Positions 60,231 through 64,000 of a stretch of 64,000 nt of DNA are shown one piece after another; position 1 is the stretch's first letter, and the number at the start of each line of letters is the position of its first letter. Origin of the DNA: Dryas octopetala (lineage: Eukaryota; Streptophyta; Magnoliopsida; Rosales; Rosaceae); the NCBI GenBank assembly GCA_963921425.1, contig OY992839.1:11573409-11637408 (forward strand), written 5' to 3'. The translations under genes and the position numbers were made by a program. A model generated the notes under the pieces. It was given only the letters and a program-made list of their open reading frames with translations. It was not told where the DNA came from and made no database searches.

Positions 60231-63200
60231 ATGCCGCCGACGAACGAAGTAGTGGAAGGAGAGAACGTGCCGTCGCGGAGAACATCTCCGAGTTCGAGTA
60301 ACACAAGGCGCAGAGCTGGAGCCGACCCTTTCTTGGTGGTGTGCAGGTGCTTTAGCGTCTTGACCGCTTTCACCGCCATTCTCTGCATCGTCGTCAACGT
60401 CTTCTCTGCCATCCAATCCTTCGAGAACGGATCTGATGTACTCTCTCTCTCTATACTCCTCTTTCTCTCTCTGTATACATATATATATATATATATTGAT
60501 TGATTTATCTGATTGTTTTTGAATTGCAGATTTGCGATGGGATATTTCGGTGCTTTGCGATTCTGATTGCGGCTCTTGTGGTTGTGGCCGAGACGGAATG
60601 GGGATTCATTATGAAGTTCTGGAAGGTTCGTTTTCACTAATCCAAGCCCTAATACATTTTCATAAATTAATTTCTTTTAGCATGTTTGAGCAATTTTGAT
60701 GTTTGGTAGCTACTTTTCACCTGACCCAAAAAATTTTAAGCTACCGTTTTAGTGCGAAAATTGTGCGTTCACTATGCTCTAGTTAGAAGACTCAAAGTGC
60801 AAGGGAGAGAAATTTTGTTGAAATGTGCTTTGCACTTTTTTTTTTTTTTAATTTCTCTCTTTAATTGTAGGAATCTTAGAATCTCATTTATATGGGTTAG
60901 AGTGATGGCACTATATTCTAAAACCATGACTTGTTTGGAGGAGTATAATATAAAATTTTCACCTTATGTGGAAGTGATGTTTGGTGACAAATGGAGAAAG
61001 GAATAAAAGAAAATGTTTGGATTTCCACACTTTCTCTTCTTGGTTTTGTATAGAATGAACAAGATAAAGAAGTGCAATTTGAAGGGAAAGTTGGCTCACA
61101 AAAACATATCAGATTTTGTGTTTTCTTGTCATTATTTTGCCCTCATGTAGTCCATGTAACTAAACACGAGAAAAGTTTACAGATTTCTACACTTCTCTTT
61201 TCTCTTACTTTTTCTCTTTCATTATCTCTTGTTGTACATGAACCTAATGTAGTGTAAGAAGACATCTTCATTAGGGAAGCCTTTGAACTGATTATAGGCC
61301 CATGTTAAGAGGCCACTCCAGTATGATTACCAAAAATGTTGTTCATGAAACCTTCGTAACTCTAGTCCTTTATGTGATCCTGATAAAAAGAACTAATTCT
61401 TCTATTGAAATTTGAATCTTCCTAAGAGAATGCATAATGAAATTAATCCATATGGAATAAAGTGACCTCATTTAATTTTTTGATCCCTCAACTGGGTCCT
61501 CACATATCTGCAATGATTGGCGACCCCCTATCTCACAAACAACCCACAAAGGGGGTTGCACTAAGATGCTGCTATAATTATCACACACAAAATATTAACT
61601 GAATTAAAATAAAATGATCTAAGAGTGAAAGGAATTACCTTATTGAAACTTATGATTTTAAGCTATGCATATCAGTAATCAACACAGGCATTTGATAACA
61701 CTCAAATTTTGGCTACTAAATGCAATTATGGTGAATTTCTGTCTCCATTTATCTCTCTGTCCTGGTATAACTCATTCCAAAACCATGTTTGAACCATGAT
61801 CAACAATTTACTATATCTGGCCATTAGTAAATGATGATTTCTTGCAATATTGGTGTTATTTTGCAGAATTTTTTTTCCGTGATCTAATTCAGTATTCAGT
61901 TAATTGTTTGCAGTTACTGGAGTATTGGACTGCCAGGGGTATACTGCAGATCTTGTAAGTCTTCAAATTTAGTCAGGAATTGTTGCAGTTCATTAGTATT
62001 ACCCTGCACCTTAGGACTGTGGAGCACACCGGAATTTGTTCCAAACTGACATATGGCCTAGCCTTATAACAGAATAACTGTACAGAGGATAATGATGGGA
62101 TGAGCATTGAAGTAAAGCAGGCATTAGTCATAAATTGGGTTGACTCTGCCTGACTTCCATTGAAGCAAGTTTTTATGTCTATTGCACTTACAAGCATAAA
62201 TTTTATAAGTTTTCTTAACTCATGATTCTCTGTTCCAGCACTGCAGTCATGACAAGAGCTTATGCTTATTCCTATACGAGCACTTGGCTTGTTCTTCTTA
62301 AAAACATAGCAAGCTATATGCTCCTTGCTATTGGTGTGGTCTATGTTATTTCGGTAAGCTAAATTGAAGAATCATATAATTAATTTCTGAAATTTGCATG
62401 TGTGTTTGTGTGCGTGCATGCATGCATGATTGTGCACATTTGTCTGTTTCTTCTTTTATATGCATGGCTGCCCCCTGTATGTTACTAACACTTGTCCACT
62501 TCTAATTGTAAGAATCCAATGTTTATTTGGCTTGATGAAACTGATTGTCTTAATTAAGTCAAATAAGATTTGTATTGAACCGGCTCAGCAGAACTCCTAT
62601 TATTCAAAACTTGCTCAGGAACATGATTAATAAGTCACATCTTGTCTCGAGGCTTTTGTTTTTTAATTTTGGATTTAATAATTCTGCTGATATATTTAAG
62701 GACCAGGTCCATGGTTCCCCCTGCATGTGCCACTTTAATCCATACCTCTTGGGGTTGACTGAACTCATAAAACCTAGTGTAGCTTTCCTTACATTCCTCC
62801 CTACTTTTCATCCCCTTGAGTTTGTCTAAATCAACCTACTAATCTTTGATTTTTGAATTTTAAGGGAATACTATGCATTGGCTTCCTCAAGCGTGCTCGC
62901 CAGAAGAAAGAAATTTCAAGGGATCAAGCAGTAAAGGATCTTGAGGTAAGCTTTCATATTGACAGATTCCAAAGATCAGTGTGGTACGGGAAACCCAGTC
63001 ATGGTTTCGAATGTGCCTTCTGCTTATCATGCTTGCTTTTGTATATGGTTCTTACTATAGGCATATATAAAGGCTAAAGCTTTAGCCTTGAAATTCACTT
63101 GTGATAAGATTTCTGCTATCATGACTCTTTGGTCTTTCTAAGTACTCTGTGTATGAGTTATGTTAATTTGTTTTAGTTAATTGTATCTGTTAAATCTATT

Positions 63201-63304
63201 ACAGAAGTTTGCTTACATTCACATATTGTTCGTGATAATCACAGGAATTGGAGCGGCGAAGGGAAGAACTTGAACACTTGCTTATGGAGGAGGAAAGAGT
63301 TTAA
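60231..63304 (+). CDS. TVP15-like / COPI-associated Golgi membrane protein
   Basis: Six exons, 60231-60437, 60530-60625, 61914-61954, 62239-62353, 62865-62945 and 63245-63304, keep frame and encode 199 residues. The N-terminus (about 1-32) is Ser/Arg-rich and cytosolic. Hydrophobic segments follow at about 34-62 (FLVVCRCFSVLTAFTAILCI region), 72-90 (FRCFAILIAALVVVAETEWG) and two more between about 128 and 163 (STWLVLLKNIASYMLLAIG; VVYVISGILCIGFL). The C-terminus after KRARQKKE is a charged coiled coil ending RRREELEHLLMEEERV. This topology and the family look fit the COPI-associated/TVP15 group of small Golgi proteins. The assignment comes from recognition, not a search. Exon 3 is only 41 bases. 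Confidence 0.8.
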
Positions 63305-63756
63305 GACAATATGGTACATAGGCAAGAAAGGTGACTCTGGTGAACCTTTTGAGCGAATTCATGTTTGTTTCCTCATGTTGTTTCATTGTTTGATTCTGTG
63401 AGTGAGTCGCCGTACAATTATTTACTTGACACGAGCTTACTTATTTGTATAGTTAAAGTGAAAAGGCATGTTTGGTGCTCCTTAACCGTCCAAGTATTTG
63501 CCAATGTACCAAACAAGATAAACCCAGATATCTTGGTGTTATTTATTTGTTTAAGAGCATTGTGTATGAAGACAATGACTGATGCTCCTTACGTTATTCT
63601 AAAGTAATGGATTGGTCAGTGGCCAAAAAAAAAAGTTATGGAGTGTTCTCTGCCATATGCCACAGTTTATTGTTTTCCTATTTTCCTTGGGTCCGTTTTG
63701 TTCCTCCAAATATGGTAGGAAAATTATTGGAGTTCTTGAAATAAAAATTTATAGAG
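63305..63756. other. 3' flank of the TVP15-like gene
   Basis: Probable 3' UTR followed by spacer, up to the third terminal-inverted-repeat element. A short A-run lies at 63625-63635. No gene is seen. Confidence 0.4.
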
Positions 63757-64000
63757 GGTTGCTATTTGCACACCCCTAAATTTCTTTTTGCACACTTTCT
63801 TAAAAAAATAAAAAAAATCAAAAGGAAAAGACTCTTCTCTCTTTCTCTCACCCAAAGTCCAATTCTATTTTCTCTCTTTGCACACTTCCATCAACAAAAA
63901 AAAAAACACACACACACACCAACCCATTTCCCTCCCTCACCCTGACCAAAAAAACACACACACTAGCCCCGATCTTAAGAAAGAGGAGGGTGGTCCAGTT
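63757..64000. mobile_element. terminal-inverted-repeat element 3, cut by the window edge
   Basis: It starts GGTTGCTATTTGCACACCCC and continues TTTCTTTTTGCACACTTTCT, AAAAAAATCAAAAGGAAAAG and CTCACCCAAAGTCCAATTCT. This matches the left end of element 2 and, inverted, its interior at 53040-53120. The rest lies beyond 64000. Confidence 0.7.

Overview
The window is a nuclear segment of a flowering-plant genome. It has introns with GT/AG borders, plastid-targeted proteins, AT-rich spacers full of small transposon relics, and no bacterial signals. The proteins are eudicot-like. A rosid is plausible from the style of the repeats, but nothing here proves family or genus. No tRNA, rRNA or CRISPR was found.

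Eight protein genes can be supported. From left to right they are: the 3' exon of a Costars/ABRACL-family gene (+, 1277-1465); a seven-exon gene for a nuclear five-KH-domain RNA-binding protein (-, 9520-4361); a chloroplast fructose-1,6-bisphosphatase of the redox-insensitive cpFBPII type (-, 16082-13502); a two-exon gene for a small secreted cysteine-rich protein (-, 19993-19398); nicotinamidase NIC1 (+, 25701-27641); the singlet-oxygen sensor EXECUTER1 (-, 37841-31707, 11 exons); beta-ureidopropionase PYD3 (-, 47440-43852, 6 exons); and a TVP15-like/COPI-associated Golgi membrane protein (+, 60231-63304, 6 exons). Most exon chains were rebuilt from the sequence and keep frame throughout. EX1 gives 684 residues, NIC1 245, PYD3 418, FBPase 408 and the KH protein 648.

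The genes do not form an operon or a shared pathway. Several are plastid or metabolic housekeeping genes: FBPase in the chloroplast, EX1 in thylakoid signalling, NIC1 in NAD salvage and PYD3 in pyrimidine catabolism. The gene order matters: recalled Arabidopsis relatives are neighbours in three separate places (Costars-EX1, KH-NIC1, FBPase-PYD3). The window may therefore preserve an older joint order that later split.

The accessory DNA is rich. Region 9.9-11.3 kb is a non-autonomous Mutator-like element with about 315-bp inverted ends and a perfect 9-bp target duplication. Region 11.4-13.1 kb holds three decayed RNase H-like fragments. Region 16.7-19.2 kb is a composite of GC-rich arms, inverted AT arms and a Ty1/copia integrase relic. 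Region 20.6-21.2 kb is a TRIM array of three LTRs and two internal segments. Region 20.5-25.1 kb is a duplicated segment in which one copy took three insertions. Region 38-43.3 kb is a run of MITEs. Region 47.7-56 kb holds two related terminal-inverted-repeat elements, each split by a roughly 3-kb TG...CA solo-LTR-like insertion, and a third copy enters at the right edge.
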